From the NCBI RefSeq assembly GCF_002113125.1, contig NZ_NEJP01000013.1, positions 1-64,000 on the forward strand: 64,000 nucleotides of DNA, given 5' to 3'. A program made the translations under genes and the position numbers. Every line of letters starts with the position of its first letter. The first letter of the stretch is position 1. The notes beneath the pieces are model-generated. The model saw nothing but the letters and a program-made list of their open reading frames with translations, searched no databases and had not been told where the DNA came from. This DNA comes from Pseudomonas sp. B20(2017) (GTDB lineage: Bacteria > Pseudomonadota > Gammaproteobacteria > Pseudomonadales > Pseudomonadaceae). Shown here piece by piece: positions 1-8,285 of this stretch.

Positions 1-24
1 CTCCTTGTATGTAGGCCATAACGA

Positions 25-58
25 AAAATGCTCCGTATCTTTCGATACGGAGCATTTT
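25..58. terminator. Bidirectional intrinsic terminator downstream of fpr
   Basis: A perfect 15-bp stem (25-39 pairs with 44-58) closes a TTTC loop. The outer pairs are A:T, so a U-run follows the GC core on both strands. It lies about 60 bp beyond the fpr stop codon on the minus strand and can also stop plus-strand transcripts entering from the left. Confidence 0.85.
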
Positions 59-115
59 CTTAAAGGGCCGGACAGATTGCTAGGTTTTCACACAGTCTGT
101 GAGGGCGCCGTTTTC

Positions 116-892
116 TTACCAGTAGTTTTCCACCGCCACCTGTCCCGGCCGCCGGGTCAGGCTCAACGCCATACCGCGCTGTTTGAGCAACGCCCGGGTG
201 TCATCGATCATTTGTGGATTGCCGCAGAGCATGACCCGCGACCACAGTGGGTCCAGTTCGACCCCTGCTGCCCTTTCCAGCTCGCCAGTTTCGATCAGGG
301 TAGTGATTCGCCCGCTGAGGGCTCCGGGATACGCCTCCCGCGTTACCACCGGAATGAACTGGAACTTGTGGGCAAATTCAGCCAGATAATCACGTTGCGT
401 CAGCTCGGCAATCAGCTGTTGATAAGCCAGTTCCCGACCCTCCCGCGCGCTGTAGACCAAAATGATCCGCTCGAATTTTTCCCAGACCTCAAAGTCCTGC
501 AGGATCGACAAAAAAGGCGCCACACCGGTACCTGTGGATAACAGCCAGAGATCCCGCCCGTCCACAAAACGGTCCAGGGTCAAATAGCCAAATGCCTGAC
601 GTTCCACCAGCAAGGTATCGCCCACCCTCAGTCGACTCAATTCACTGGTGAATTCGCCTCCGGGAACCACGATCGAGAAAAACTCCAGAAACTCGTCGAA
701 CGGTGAGGAAACCATTGAGTAGGCACGCCACACCGTTCTGCCGTCGGGTCTGTTCACCCCAAGCCTGGCAAACTGCCCGGCACGAAAGCGAAAACCGGCG
801 TCGCGCGTCGTACGCAACGTGAACAAGCTGGGGGTCAAGGGTCGCACGTCGAGCAAGGTCTGAGACGTGAACTTTTCTGCGCTGGCGGTCAT
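116..892 (-). CDS. fpr: Ferredoxin--NADP+ reductase Fpr
   Basis: This 258-aa flavoenzyme exchanges electrons between NADPH and ferredoxin or flavodoxin in the cytoplasm, with roles in iron-sulfur supply and oxidative stress. The FAD-binding RAYSM motif lies near residue 56, the NADP pyrophosphate-binding segment GTGVAPFLS near 120, and CGNPQMIDD near 223. The protein ends in an aromatic VENYW tail, as in the bacterial subclass I reductases of Azotobacter and Pseudomonas. A GGAG ribosome-binding site precedes the ATG. In P. putida fpr is divergent from the LysR gene finR; here the divergent neighbour is instead a LuxR-type gene. Confidence 0.95.
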   Translation of the reverse strand: MTASAEKFTSQTLLDVRPLTPSLFTLRTTRDAGFRFRAGQFARLGVNRPDGRTVWRAYSMVSSPFDEFLEFFSIVVPGGEFTSELSRLRVGDTLLVERQAFGYLTLDRFVDGRDLWLLSTGTGVAPFLSILQDFEVWEKFERIILVYSAREGRELAYQQLIAELTQRDYLAEFAHKFQFIPVVTREAYPGALSGRITTLIETGELERAAGVELDPLWSRVMLCGNPQMIDDTRALLKQRGMALSLTRRPGQVAVENYW

Positions 893-1209
893 GAGGCACT
901 CCTTTCAACAGGCTACCAGTGTCGCGCAAAGTTGTACGCTTAAAAACCCACAGTAAATGATGGCATTTAGCAACTTCTGTATTGGTTAGTCATTTTCATC
1001 CGTGCTGGTTGATTATTAACTGCCCCGTACACTCTTTAGTATTGCAGGCCACATACAACCTATTCACTGGCTAATTGCCTTATATACAAATCCTCGGCAC
1101 TTCAAGAGCAAAATAATCAGAGCGGAAGGTAGGAATTCTCCTACACTCGTCGAGGTGCTGGACTTGGATCCAAAAAGCACCCCCCTTGGAATTTCGCGGA
1201 GCACTCATC
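893..1209. other. Divergent intergenic region between fpr and the luxR-type gene
   Basis: This 317-bp AT-rich stretch must hold the promoters of both flanking genes. I see several AATA/TTAT-rich segments around 950-1080 but no convincing dyad that I would call a lux box or a FinR site. No gene was recognised. The composition changes to AT-rich here and stays so through the LuxR gene. Confidence 0.4.
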
Positions 1210-1923
1210 ATGGAACAGTGGATAGCCTCCCAGATAAAGCAACTAACCCGCGCGACTTGCATTGAATCTGCCTACCCGATTCTCGCAAATTTTTCGAGAA
1301 ACATAGGGTTTCGTTTTTGTGCCGTTTCGATAACCTCAACCCAGCGAAGTCCGCCAATTAAACCCTTTAATATCAATAACTACCCAGCACATTTCAAACA
1401 GCTGGATTTAGAAAACAATTTCAATGAAACGAACCCGATAGAATCACATTGCAATCATTCAATGCTACCTATTATCTGGTGCCAAGAGATGTTCCTCAAA
1501 GCACCACAGCTATGGCAAGCACTTGAGGATCACGGACTCCAACATGGCTGGTCTCAGTCGTTCCATCATGAAGAAAGCGGTTTGTGCAGCGTTATCAGCC
1601 TGGTCAGACCGAATTGCCCAATCAGTCCCCTGGAACTTTACGAACACTTTGGCTACATGTTCTACATCGCCAGCCATCTGAGCGACCTCTTTGCTCGCAC
1701 ACTCCCCGCCCGACCGCCCGGGCTACAACAGCCACGGTTATCCCAAAGGGAATTAGAAGTCTTGAAGTTATGTGCTTCCGGCAAAACTGCCTGGGAGGCC
1801 GGCAGGGTCCTCAATATCGCCGAACGCACTGTCAGCTACCACATCAGTAAAATCATGGCGAAGTTGAATGTTTGCAACAAGATTTCTGCAGTCAGAGTCG
1901 CCACCCAGGCAGGACTGATCTAG
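1210..1923 (+). CDS. LuxR-family transcriptional regulator (LuxR solo)
   Basis: This 237-aa protein has an N-terminal autoinducer-binding-like domain and a C-terminal LuxR helix-turn-helix. The HTH part is clear (LSQRELEVLKLCASGKTAWE, then TVSYHISKIMAKLNV). The ATG at 1210 has GGAG 8 nt upstream, so I prefer it to an in-frame TTG at 1186. Aligned by eye with TraR/LuxR proteins, pocket residues W57, Y61 and D70 read F, D and N, while P71 and W85 are kept. No luxI-type synthase is in the window. Base composition is clearly more AT-rich than the neighbours, which suggests transfer. The ligand is unknown and may not be an acyl-homoserine lactone. Confidence 0.88.
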   Translation: MEQWIASQIKQLTRATCIESAYPILANFSRNIGFRFCAVSITSTQRSPPIKPFNINNYPAHFKQLDLENNFNETNPIESHCNHSMLPIIWCQEMFLKAPQLWQALEDHGLQHGWSQSFHHEESGLCSVISLVRPNCPISPLELYEHFGYMFYIASHLSDLFARTLPARPPGLQQPRLSQRELEVLKLCASGKTAWEAGRVLNIAERTVSYHISKIMAKLNVCNKISAVRVATQAGLI

Positions 1924-2086
1924 CCGGTAGCTCCGAAAACAGACAAGTATTGCAGTCGAAAAAAAAGTACCATTTGCGACCTTCCTGAGTGATGACGCGA
2001 TATCTCGCGACGTTGTCCACTCGGTCGGTTCCGCCGCACGATACCTGGGCCGCGGGATATCCGTCGTTTACCCAGAGTCCCGCACC

Positions 2087-3211
2087 ATGCCTTTGCTCGA
2101 TACGCCCTTCGCCCAGCTTGATCTGATTCGCCAGCCCGAACAGCAGAACGAACCGCTGCAAGCCTTCGACGCGGCCGACGAATACCTGCTCAATCATCTG
2201 GCCGAACAGAATCTGCCGGCGGTTACCCGAGTATTGGTGCTCAACGACAGTTTCGGCGCGCTGGCCATCAGCCTCACGGGCAAGGTGCAAGTCAGCACCA
2301 GCGGTGATTCGTTCCTGGCGTTTCAGGGGCTGGAAAAAAACCTGCTGCGTAATGGCCAGGCGTTTGATGCTCTTCGCGGTATTCCTGCCAGCGAGCCGTT
2401 GGTCGGGCCGTTCGACCAGGTGCTGATCCGCGTCCCGAAAACCCTGGCACTGCTGGAAGAACAACTGATTCGCCTCCAAGGGCAATTGGCACCTGGCGCA
2501 CAGGTGGTGGCCGCAGCGATGGTCAAGCATTTGCCCCGCGCAGCCGGTGATCTGCTGGAACGCTATATCGGTCCGGTTCAGGCATCGCTGGCGGTGAAGA
2601 AGGCACGCTTGCTGATCGCCACGCCCGAAGCCAAGGGACCCGCCGTCTCGCCCTACCCGACCCGTTATCGCCTCGACGAGCCGGCCATCGAACTGCTCAA
2701 CCACGCCAACGTGTTCTGCCGCGAAGGGCTCGATATCGGCACCCGCGCCTTCCTTCCGCACCTGCCGAAAAACCTCGGCTCGGCACGAGTCGCAGACCTC
2801 GGCTGCGGCAACGGCGTATTGGCCATCGCCAGCGCCCTGCAAAACCCCGACGCGCATTACACACTGGTGGACGAATCGTTCATGGCTGTGCAATCGGCGG
2901 CCGAGAACTGGCGCGCAGCGTTGGGTGAACGTGAGGTGATCGTGCGCGCCGGCGACGGTCTGGCCGGCCAGGAAGCGCAATCGCTGGACGTGGTGCTGTG
3001 CAACCCGCCGTTTCACCAGCAACAGGTGGTTGGCGACTTCCTCGCCTGGCGCATGTTCCAGCAGGCTCGCGAAGCGCTGGTGGTCGGTGGCGCGCTGTAC
3101 ATCGTTGGTAACCGTCACCTGGGTTATCACAGCAAGCTGGCGCGATTGTTCCGGGGTGTCGAGCAAGTCGCGGCTACGCCGAAGTTCGTGATCCTCAAGG
3201 CCCGTAAATAA
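2087..3211 (+). CDS. rlmG: 23S rRNA (guanine(1835)-N2)-methyltransferase RlmG
   Basis: This 374-aa protein of the RsmC/RlmG family uses SAM to methylate N2 of G1835 in 23S rRNA. The N-terminal half is the degenerate MTS domain and the C-terminal half the catalytic Rossmann fold. The SAM-binding DLGCGNGVLAIASAL lies near residue 237 and the catalytic NPPF near 305, as expected for exocyclic amino methyltransferases. Length matches E. coli RlmG (about 378 aa). The gene stands alone between the LuxR gene and the converging oxidase operon. Confidence 0.92.
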   Translation: MPLLDTPFAQLDLIRQPEQQNEPLQAFDAADEYLLNHLAEQNLPAVTRVLVLNDSFGALAISLTGKVQVSTSGDSFLAFQGLEKNLLRNGQAFDALRGIPASEPLVGPFDQVLIRVPKTLALLEEQLIRLQGQLAPGAQVVAAAMVKHLPRAAGDLLERYIGPVQASLAVKKARLLIATPEAKGPAVSPYPTRYRLDEPAIELLNHANVFCREGLDIGTRAFLPHLPKNLGSARVADLGCGNGVLAIASALQNPDAHYTLVDESFMAVQSAAENWRAALGEREVIVRAGDGLAGQEAQSLDVVLCNPPFHQQQVVGDFLAWRMFQQAREALVVGGALYIVGNRHLGYHSKLARLFRGVEQVAATPKFVILKARK

Positions 3212-3217
3212 TCCGGG

Positions 3218-3243
3218 CAAAAAAAACCCTCCGGTCGGAGGGT
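3218..3243 (-). terminator. Terminator of the cio operon
   Basis: Stem ACCCTCC/GGAGGGT (3226-3232 with 3237-3243) has a GGTC loop. The run of A on its left side (3218-3226) becomes a U-tract on the minus strand. It sits about 40 bp beyond the last gene of the oxidase operon, between it and the converging rlmG. Confidence 0.85.
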
Positions 3244-3280
3244 CAAAAATCCGTGCCGCAAGGCAGCGGGATGGGAAGTC

Positions 3281-3448
3281 TCAGTGCGTGGTCAGACCTG
3301 CGGCGTTCATGAACATGCGCATCAGGCTGGCGACGATGAACAATGTACCGACGCTGCCGACCCAGATCATGGCCAACCAGCCGAGCCGCTGCCACAGCGG
3401 CTTTTTTTCGGCTTGTTCAATGTCGTGCAGGGAATGTTTGCCGGTCAT
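3281..3448 (-). CDS. DUF2474 small membrane protein of the oxidase operon
   Basis: A 55-aa protein starts MTGKHSLHDI and contains one hydrophobic segment (about residues 24-42, WLAMIWVGSVGTLFIVASL). It is preceded by a strong GGAGGATG ribosome-binding site. Such DUF2474 proteins are usually encoded just after cioB. They are thought to be a small accessory subunit of the bd-type oxidase, comparable to CydX of E. coli. The position, 57 bp after cioB on the same strand, fits that role. The link to oxidase assembly is inferred from context. Confidence 0.8.
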   Translation of the reverse strand: MTGKHSLHDIEQAEKKPLWQRLGWLAMIWVGSVGTLFIVASLMRMFMNAAGLTTH

Positions 3449-3505
3449 GCTTGCATCCTCCGATTGAGGGAGATGGCGCCGCGGTCGGCGCCATCGTGAT
3501 CACCA

Positions 3506-4513
3506 TTAGTGATAACCGTCTTCGTGGGTGACCTTGCCGCGGAACACGTAGTAGCTCCAGAAGGTGTACCCCAGGATGAACGGGATGATGAATAGCGTAC
3601 CCACCAACATGAAGCCCTGGCTTTGCGGCGGCGCGGCGGCGTCCCAGATCGAGATCGACGGCGGCACGATGTTCGGCCACAGGCTGATGCCCAGACCGCT
3701 GTAGCCGAGGAAGATCAGCACCAGGGTCAGCAGGAACGGCATGTAGTTGGCGTTTCGCGCCACCGCACGGATCAATGCGTACAGCGTCACCAACACCAGA
3801 ATCGGCACCGGCAGGAACCAGAACAGATTGGGCAGGCTGAACCAGCGCTCGGCGATTTCCGGGTGAGAGAGCGGCGTCCACAGGCTGACGATGCCGATCA
3901 CCGCCAGCAGCACGAAGGCCAACGGGCGCGCCAGGTCATGCATCTGCTCCTGAAGCTTGCCTTCGGTCTTCATGATCAGCCAGGTGCAACCGAGCAGCGC
4001 ATACGCCACAACAAGCGCGGCGCCGCAGAACAGCGTGAACGGCGTCAGCCAGTCCAGTGAACCGCCGGCATATTGCCGGTTGACCACGGGCAAGCCGTCG
4101 ATGAACGCGCCAAGCGCCACGCCCTGGAAGAACGTCGCCGCCACCGAACCACCGATGAACGCCTTGTCCCACAGGTGACGCTTGTCATCCTTGGCCTTGA
4201 AGCGGAACTCGAACGCCACGCCACGGAAGATCAGCCCGATCAGCATGAAGATCAATGGCAAGTACAGCGCCGACAGCACCACCGAATAGGCCAGCGGGAA
4301 TGCGCCGAACAACGCAGCGCCCCCCAGTACCAGCCAGGTTTCATTGCCGTCCCACACAGGGGCGACGGTGTTCATCATGACGTCGCGGTCGGTCTTGCCG
4401 GGGATGAACGGGAAGAGAATCCCGATCCCCAGGTCGAAACCGTCCATGACCACGTACATCATGATGCCGAAGATGATGATCACGGCCCAGATCAGCGGAA
4501 GATCAATACCCAT
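3506..4513 (-). CDS. cioB: Cytochrome bd-type (cyanide-insensitive) quinol oxidase subunit II
   Basis: This 335-aa integral membrane protein starts MGIDLPLIWAVIIIFGIMMY and carries the typical CydB signature DGFDLGIGILFPF, followed by eight to nine hydrophobic segments. It pairs with subunit I to form the heme-bearing quinol oxidase that reduces O2 to water in the inner membrane. Only 3 nt separate it from the stop codon of cioA, so the two are translationally linked. Length matches the Pseudomonas CioB class (about 335 aa) rather than the larger E. coli CydB (379 aa). Confidence 0.94.
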   Translation of the reverse strand: MGIDLPLIWAVIIIFGIMMYVVMDGFDLGIGILFPFIPGKTDRDVMMNTVAPVWDGNETWLVLGGAALFGAFPLAYSVVLSALYLPLIFMLIGLIFRGVAFEFRFKAKDDKRHLWDKAFIGGSVAATFFQGVALGAFIDGLPVVNRQYAGGSLDWLTPFTLFCGAALVVAYALLGCTWLIMKTEGKLQEQMHDLARPLAFVLLAVIGIVSLWTPLSHPEIAERWFSLPNLFWFLPVPILVLVTLYALIRAVARNANYMPFLLTLVLIFLGYSGLGISLWPNIVPPSISIWDAAAPPQSQGFMLVGTLFIIPFILGYTFWSYYVFRGKVTHEDGYH

Positions 4514-4516
4514 GAC

Positions 4517-5953
4517 TCAAATCTCCTTGGTCAGGCTGCGGTCGTGTTCGGCGCCATCGTCGTCGGCAGCGGACAACGGACGGGCCGGCGTACGTTTCTG
4601 GCCAGGACCACCGTCGTTGGTTTCCTTGCCTTCGTCGGTCTTCGGCCCTTTGCGCACCAGGCGCATCATGTAGCCCAGCCCCGCACCGAACAGCGCGAAA
4701 TACACCACCACGAACATGATCAGCGTGATGCTCATCTGCATGAAACTGTGGTTGGACGACGCATCCGCCGTGCGCATCAGCCCGTAGACCACCCACGGCT
4801 GACGACCGATTTCAGTGGTGAACCAGCCCGCCAGGATCGCGATCAGGCCGGACGGCCCCATCCACAGCGCCAAGTACAGGAACGGCCGCGAGGTGTAGAG
4901 CGAGTCACGCTTGCGCAGCCACAAACTCCACAGACCGGTGAAGATCATCAGGAAGCCGAGACCGACCATGATCCGGAACGACCAGAACACGATGGTCGAG
5001 TTCGGCCGGTCTTCTGGCGGGAACTCCTTGAGCGCAGGGACTTGCTTGTCCAGCGAGTGGGTCAGGATCAGGCTGCCGAGGTATGGAATCTCGACAGCAA
5101 ACTTGGTCTTTTCTTCCTTCATGTCCGGCCAGCCGAACAGGATCAGCGGTGTCGCTTCGTCGCCGACGTTTTCCCAGTGACCCTCGATCGCGGCGATCTT
5201 CGCCGGTTGGTGTTCAAGGGTATTGAGGCCATGGAAGTCGCCGATGACTGCCTGGATCGGCGCAACGATCAATGCCATCCACATCGCCATCGACAGCATG
5301 GTGCGGATCGCCGGGTTATCCTTGCCGCGCAACAGGTGCCAGGCCGCCGACGAGCCGACGAAGAAGGCCGTTGCGACGAACGCGGCAGTCGCCATGTGCA
5401 TCAGGCGATACGGGAACGAAGGGTTGAAAACGATTGCCAGCCAGTCGGTTGGAATGACCTGCCCGTTGACGATCTCGAAGCCCTGCGGGGTCTGCATCCA
5501 GCTGTTGGAGGCGAGAATCCAGAAGGTTGAAATCAGCGTGCCGATGGCCACCATCACCGTGGAGAAAAAGTGCAGGCCGCGCCCGACCTTGTTCCAGCCG
5601 AACAGCATCACGCCGAGGAAACCGGCCTCGAGGAAGAACGCCGTGAGCACTTCATACGTCAGCAACGGCCCGGTAACGGAACCGGCGAAGTCCGAGAAGC
5701 GGCTCCAGTTGGTGCCGAACTGGTAGGCCATGACCAGGCCCGAGACCACGCCCATGCCGAAGTTGACGGCAAAGATCTTCGACCAGAAATGGTAGAGGTC
5801 ACGGTAGGTGTCATTGCCGGTTTTCAGCCACAGGCCTTCCAGCACCGCGAGGTAGCTCGCAAGACCGATGGTGATCGCCGGGAACAGGATGTGGAACGAG
5901 ATGGTGAACGCGAACTGAATTCGGGCGAGATCCAGGGCCTCTAAACCGAACAT
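4517..5953 (-). CDS. cioA: Cytochrome bd-type (cyanide-insensitive) quinol oxidase subunit I
   Basis: This 478-aa subunit carries the hemes of the terminal oxidase. Visible hallmarks are SFHILFPAITIG with the N-terminal heme-ligand histidine near residue 20, HMATAAF near 186, and the conserved GRQPW motif near 384. The protein is shorter than E. coli CydA (522 aa) because of a short quinol loop, the mark of the CIO subclass. CIO lets pseudomonads respire in the presence of cyanide. The C-terminal 30 residues are hydrophilic and variable. It is the first gene of a three-gene operon with a perfect ANR/FNR box about 160 bp upstream. Confidence 0.94.
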   Translation of the reverse strand: MFGLEALDLARIQFAFTISFHILFPAITIGLASYLAVLEGLWLKTGNDTYRDLYHFWSKIFAVNFGMGVVSGLVMAYQFGTNWSRFSDFAGSVTGPLLTYEVLTAFFLEAGFLGVMLFGWNKVGRGLHFFSTVMVAIGTLISTFWILASNSWMQTPQGFEIVNGQVIPTDWLAIVFNPSFPYRLMHMATAAFVATAFFVGSSAAWHLLRGKDNPAIRTMLSMAMWMALIVAPIQAVIGDFHGLNTLEHQPAKIAAIEGHWENVGDEATPLILFGWPDMKEEKTKFAVEIPYLGSLILTHSLDKQVPALKEFPPEDRPNSTIVFWSFRIMVGLGFLMIFTGLWSLWLRKRDSLYTSRPFLYLALWMGPSGLIAILAGWFTTEIGRQPWVVYGLMRTADASSNHSFMQMSITLIMFVVVYFALFGAGLGYMMRLVRKGPKTDEGKETNDGGPGQKRTPARPLSAADDDGAEHDRSLTKEI

Positions 5954-6111
5954 AAGCTTTCCTCTATCAGATAACGGTTCCAGGACTGGCGGCCTTGAAC
6001 CACTGCCCCCACGGGTATGGAGTGCGGCGAACTCGAATTCGTTCTTCTTTTTACAGGCATCGCGACGCAGGGAGTCTGCCGACGGGTCCGGGATCAGTTC
6101 CGCGATGGGTC

Positions 6112-6125
6112 TTGATCTGGATCAA
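6112..6125. promoter_or_regulatory. Perfect ANR/FNR box between cioA and the MFS gene
   Basis: TTGATCTGGATCAA matches the FNR/ANR consensus TTGAT-N4-ATCAA at all ten defined positions. It lies 158 bp upstream of the cioA start (minus strand) and 228 bp upstream of the MFS start (plus strand). ANR represses cioAB at low oxygen in P. aeruginosa, so oxygen control of this operon is likely. The other 385 bp of this 400-bp gap show no gene. Confidence 0.85.
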
Positions 6126-6353
6126 TCAACGTTGAAAGAGTAGTCCCATTTCCGACGGAGAACCGCGTGGTCTTTTGCCGCGTGACAAGTTGCCTCACAG
6201 GCCTGGCAACGCTCTGAAATACATCCGTGGCCGGTGCTCGCGCCACGACGGGGAAAAATCGATGTCTGGCTAACTAAATTTTCTGTCATAGCAACTTCCT
6301 GTTACAGACTGGTGATAATCTCGCGATTCCCCTCGATCAAGACCGGCCCGCAA

Positions 6354-7592
6354 ATGCCCAGCCAAGAGCCCTTGCTGTTACGTCACCACCGTCCCTTTCT
6401 TGCTTTCTGGTTTGCCCGAATCTTCACCGCCAGCGGTTTTCAAATGCTCACCGTGGCGATCGGCTGGAATCTCTATCAACTGACCGGCAACGTGCTCGAT
6501 CTGGGTCTGGTCGGGCTGGTGGAGTTCGCGCCGCGGGTGCTGTTCATGCTGCACACCGGCCACGTTGCCGATCGCTACGACCGGCGCAGGGTCGCGGCGA
6601 TCTGCCAGTCGTTGCAGGCCTTGATCGCCCTGGCACTGGCCATCGGCAGCGCCACTGACCATGTCACCCGGGAAATGATCTTTATCCTGGCGTTCCTGCT
6701 GGGTGCCGCGCGCTCGTTCGAAATGCCGACCACCCAGGCGCTGCTGCCGAGTATCGTGCCCAGCGCGCTGTTCCCACGGGCGGTTGCCGCTGCGCAATCG
6801 GCGCAGCAATCGGCCACCATCGTCGCCCCGGCGCTCGGCGGCCTGCTCTATGCCTTCGGCAGCGTGTGGGTCTATGGCCCGACCGTCGTTCTGTACGTCA
6901 TCGCTTGCACGCTGATGCTCAACCTGCCCGCGCGGCAAACACCTCTGAACAAAGGCAAGGCGACACTGGATTCGTTGCTGGCGGGGATTCGCTTCATTCG
7001 CAGCCGCCCGGACATTCTCGGGGCGATTTCGCTGGACCTGTTCGCGGTGCTGCTCGGCGGCGCCACGGCACTGTTGCCGGTGTTCGCCAAGGACATTCTG
7101 CTGACCGGGCCGTGGGGATTGGGGTTGCTGCGCTCCGCGCCGGCGGTCGGGGCGTTGGGGATGTCGCTGTTTCTGGCGCGGTTTGCCGTTGAGCGAAACG
7201 TCGGTCGGGTGATGTTCACGGCCGTCGGCGTATTCGGTGTCGCCACCATCGCGTTCGGTCTGTCGACTTCGTTCTGGTTCTCGTTGGCGGTGCTGGTGGT
7301 GCTCGGCGCGGCGGACATGATCAGCATGGTGATCCGCGCCTCGTTCGTGCAACTGGAAACCCCGGATGAAATGCGCGGCCGGGTCAGCGCGGTGAACGGC
7401 CTGTTCATCGGCGCCTCGAACCAACTGGGCGAATTCGAATCCGGCCTTACCGCCCACTGGTTCGGCACCGTGCCAGCAGTGGTGATGGGCGGGATTGGTA
7501 CGCTGGTGGTGACCGGGACCTGGATCAAACTGTTCCCGACCCTGGCCAACCGCGACCGGATGCATGTGCCGGTGGAAGAAGTTAAGGCCTAG
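6354..7592 (+). CDS. MFS transporter, EntS-like (MFS_3)
   Basis: This 412-aa polytopic protein starts MPSQEPLLLRHHRPFLAFWF. It has about 12 hydrophobic segments and an MFS motif A, GHVADRYDRRR, in the loop after the second segment. It resembles the enterobactin exporter EntS/MFS_3 group, which are usually drug or siderophore exporters. I chose the ATG at 6354 because residues encoded upstream are not membrane-protein-like and the MPSQEP start fits the family. The substrate cannot be told from the sequence. It is divergent from cioA and shares its control region. Confidence 0.85.
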   Translation: MPSQEPLLLRHHRPFLAFWFARIFTASGFQMLTVAIGWNLYQLTGNVLDLGLVGLVEFAPRVLFMLHTGHVADRYDRRRVAAICQSLQALIALALAIGSATDHVTREMIFILAFLLGAARSFEMPTTQALLPSIVPSALFPRAVAAAQSAQQSATIVAPALGGLLYAFGSVWVYGPTVVLYVIACTLMLNLPARQTPLNKGKATLDSLLAGIRFIRSRPDILGAISLDLFAVLLGGATALLPVFAKDILLTGPWGLGLLRSAPAVGALGMSLFLARFAVERNVGRVMFTAVGVFGVATIAFGLSTSFWFSLAVLVVLGAADMISMVIRASFVQLETPDEMRGRVSAVNGLFIGASNQLGEFESGLTAHWFGTVPAVVMGGIGTLVVTGTWIKLFPTLANRDRMHVPVEEVKA

Positions 7593-7646
7593 CTACGCCG
7601 CTGCCACCTGCGCAGCCACCTCGCCAAGCACAATCAACTCGAAAAG

Positions 7647-7668
7647 ATGCGGTACATAGATACCGCAT
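7647..7668. promoter_or_regulatory. Palindromic operator 1 upstream of higB
   Basis: ATGCGGTA and TACCGCAT form a perfect 8-bp inverted repeat with a 6-nt spacer. It lies 31 bp upstream of the higB start. Its position next to a second dyad suggests binding by HigA or the HigBA complex. Confidence 0.6.
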
Positions 7669-7669
7669 T

Positions 7670-7694
7670 GAGTGTAATGTATCGCCTTACACTC
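7670..7694. promoter_or_regulatory. Palindromic operator 2 upstream of higB
   Basis: GAGTGTAA and TTACACTC form a perfect 8-bp inverted repeat with a 9-nt spacer, ending 5 bp before the higB ATG. Binding here would cover the ribosome-binding and transcription start region. This is typical for toxin-antitoxin autoregulation. Confidence 0.65.
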
Positions 7695-7699
7695 GCCGC

Positions 7700-7978
7700 A
7701 TGATCAAATCCTTTCAGCACAAAGGCCTTCGCGGCTTCTATGAAACCGGTTCGACTCGCGGGATTCGTGCCGATCACGCTAAACGGCTGTCGCGCATGCT
7801 GCAGTTCATGGATCGGGCGGCTGTTCCGGGTGATCTGGATCTTCCCGGTTGGCGTCTGCATCCACTGAAAGGGGAGCTTTGCGAGTACTGGTCACTCAGT
7901 GTGTCCGGGAACTGGCGGGTTATCTTTCGATTTGCAGGTTCGGATATCGACCTGATCGACTATCTGGATTACCACTGA
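7700..7978 (+). CDS. higB: HigB-type toxin (RelE/ParE superfamily mRNA interferase)
   Basis: This 92-aa basic protein starts MIKSFQHKGLRGFYETGST and contains the HigB pattern AKRLSRMLQFMDRA, then GWRLHPLKGELCEYWSLSVSGNWRVIFRF. HigB toxins cut mRNA on the ribosome. The toxin gene comes first and the antitoxin gene follows by 14 bp, the reverse of most TA systems but usual for higBA. The N-terminal, central and C-terminal family signatures are all present, so the gene appears intact. Confidence 0.92.
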   Translation: MIKSFQHKGLRGFYETGSTRGIRADHAKRLSRMLQFMDRAAVPGDLDLPGWRLHPLKGELCEYWSLSVSGNWRVIFRFAGSDIDLIDYLDYH

Positions 7979-7992
7979 CAGGAGGCAGGCTC

Positions 7993-8280
7993 ATGCCCAT
8001 GCACAACCCGCCACACCCCGGTGAAACACTGCTGATGGACGTATTGCCGGAACTTGGCATCAGTGTTACCGAATTGGCTCGGCATCTGGGATTCGCTCGT
8101 CCTCATCTATCTCGCGTCTTGCACGGACATGCGCCGATCAGCCCGGATCTGGCCGTAAGACTGGAGCGCGCGGGGATTGGCAAGGCTCGAATGTGGCTAG
8201 GTGTTCAAACCGATTACGACCTTTGGCAAGCAGAACATCGTGAGCAGCCAGCCATTCAACCAATCGCTGCCCACGCCTGA
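7993..8280 (+). CDS. higA: HigA-type antitoxin, XRE helix-turn-helix
   Basis: This 95-aa protein starts MPMHNPPHPGETLLMDVLPE, the classic HigA/VapI N-terminus. A helix-turn-helix follows (SVTELARHLGFARPHLSRVLHG, split near residues 27-48). It should neutralise HigB and repress the operon. AGGAGG lies 7 nt before this ATG and fixes the start; an upstream in-frame start inside higB is not used. The pair has two dyads in front of it (7647-7694). HigBA modules are often horizontally acquired and can affect persistence or virulence traits. Confidence 0.92.
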   Translation: MPMHNPPHPGETLLMDVLPELGISVTELARHLGFARPHLSRVLHGHAPISPDLAVRLERAGIGKARMWLGVQTDYDLWQAEHREQPAIQPIAAHA

Positions 8281-8285
8281 CCTTC

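Noticed and set aside
1892..3220. Long minus-strand reading frame of 442 codons opposite rlmG
   Set aside because: It is the antisense shadow of rlmG, rich in Arg/Gln/His/Gly, without a domain or ribosome-binding site.
4073..5530. 485-codon plus-strand reading frame opposite cioAB
   Set aside because: It runs across both cio genes, is full of His/Arg/Gln/Asp and has no recognisable domain.
7593..7699. tRNA or attachment site near higBA
   Set aside because: No cloverleaf or tRNA-like sequence was found; the dyads there fit operators better.
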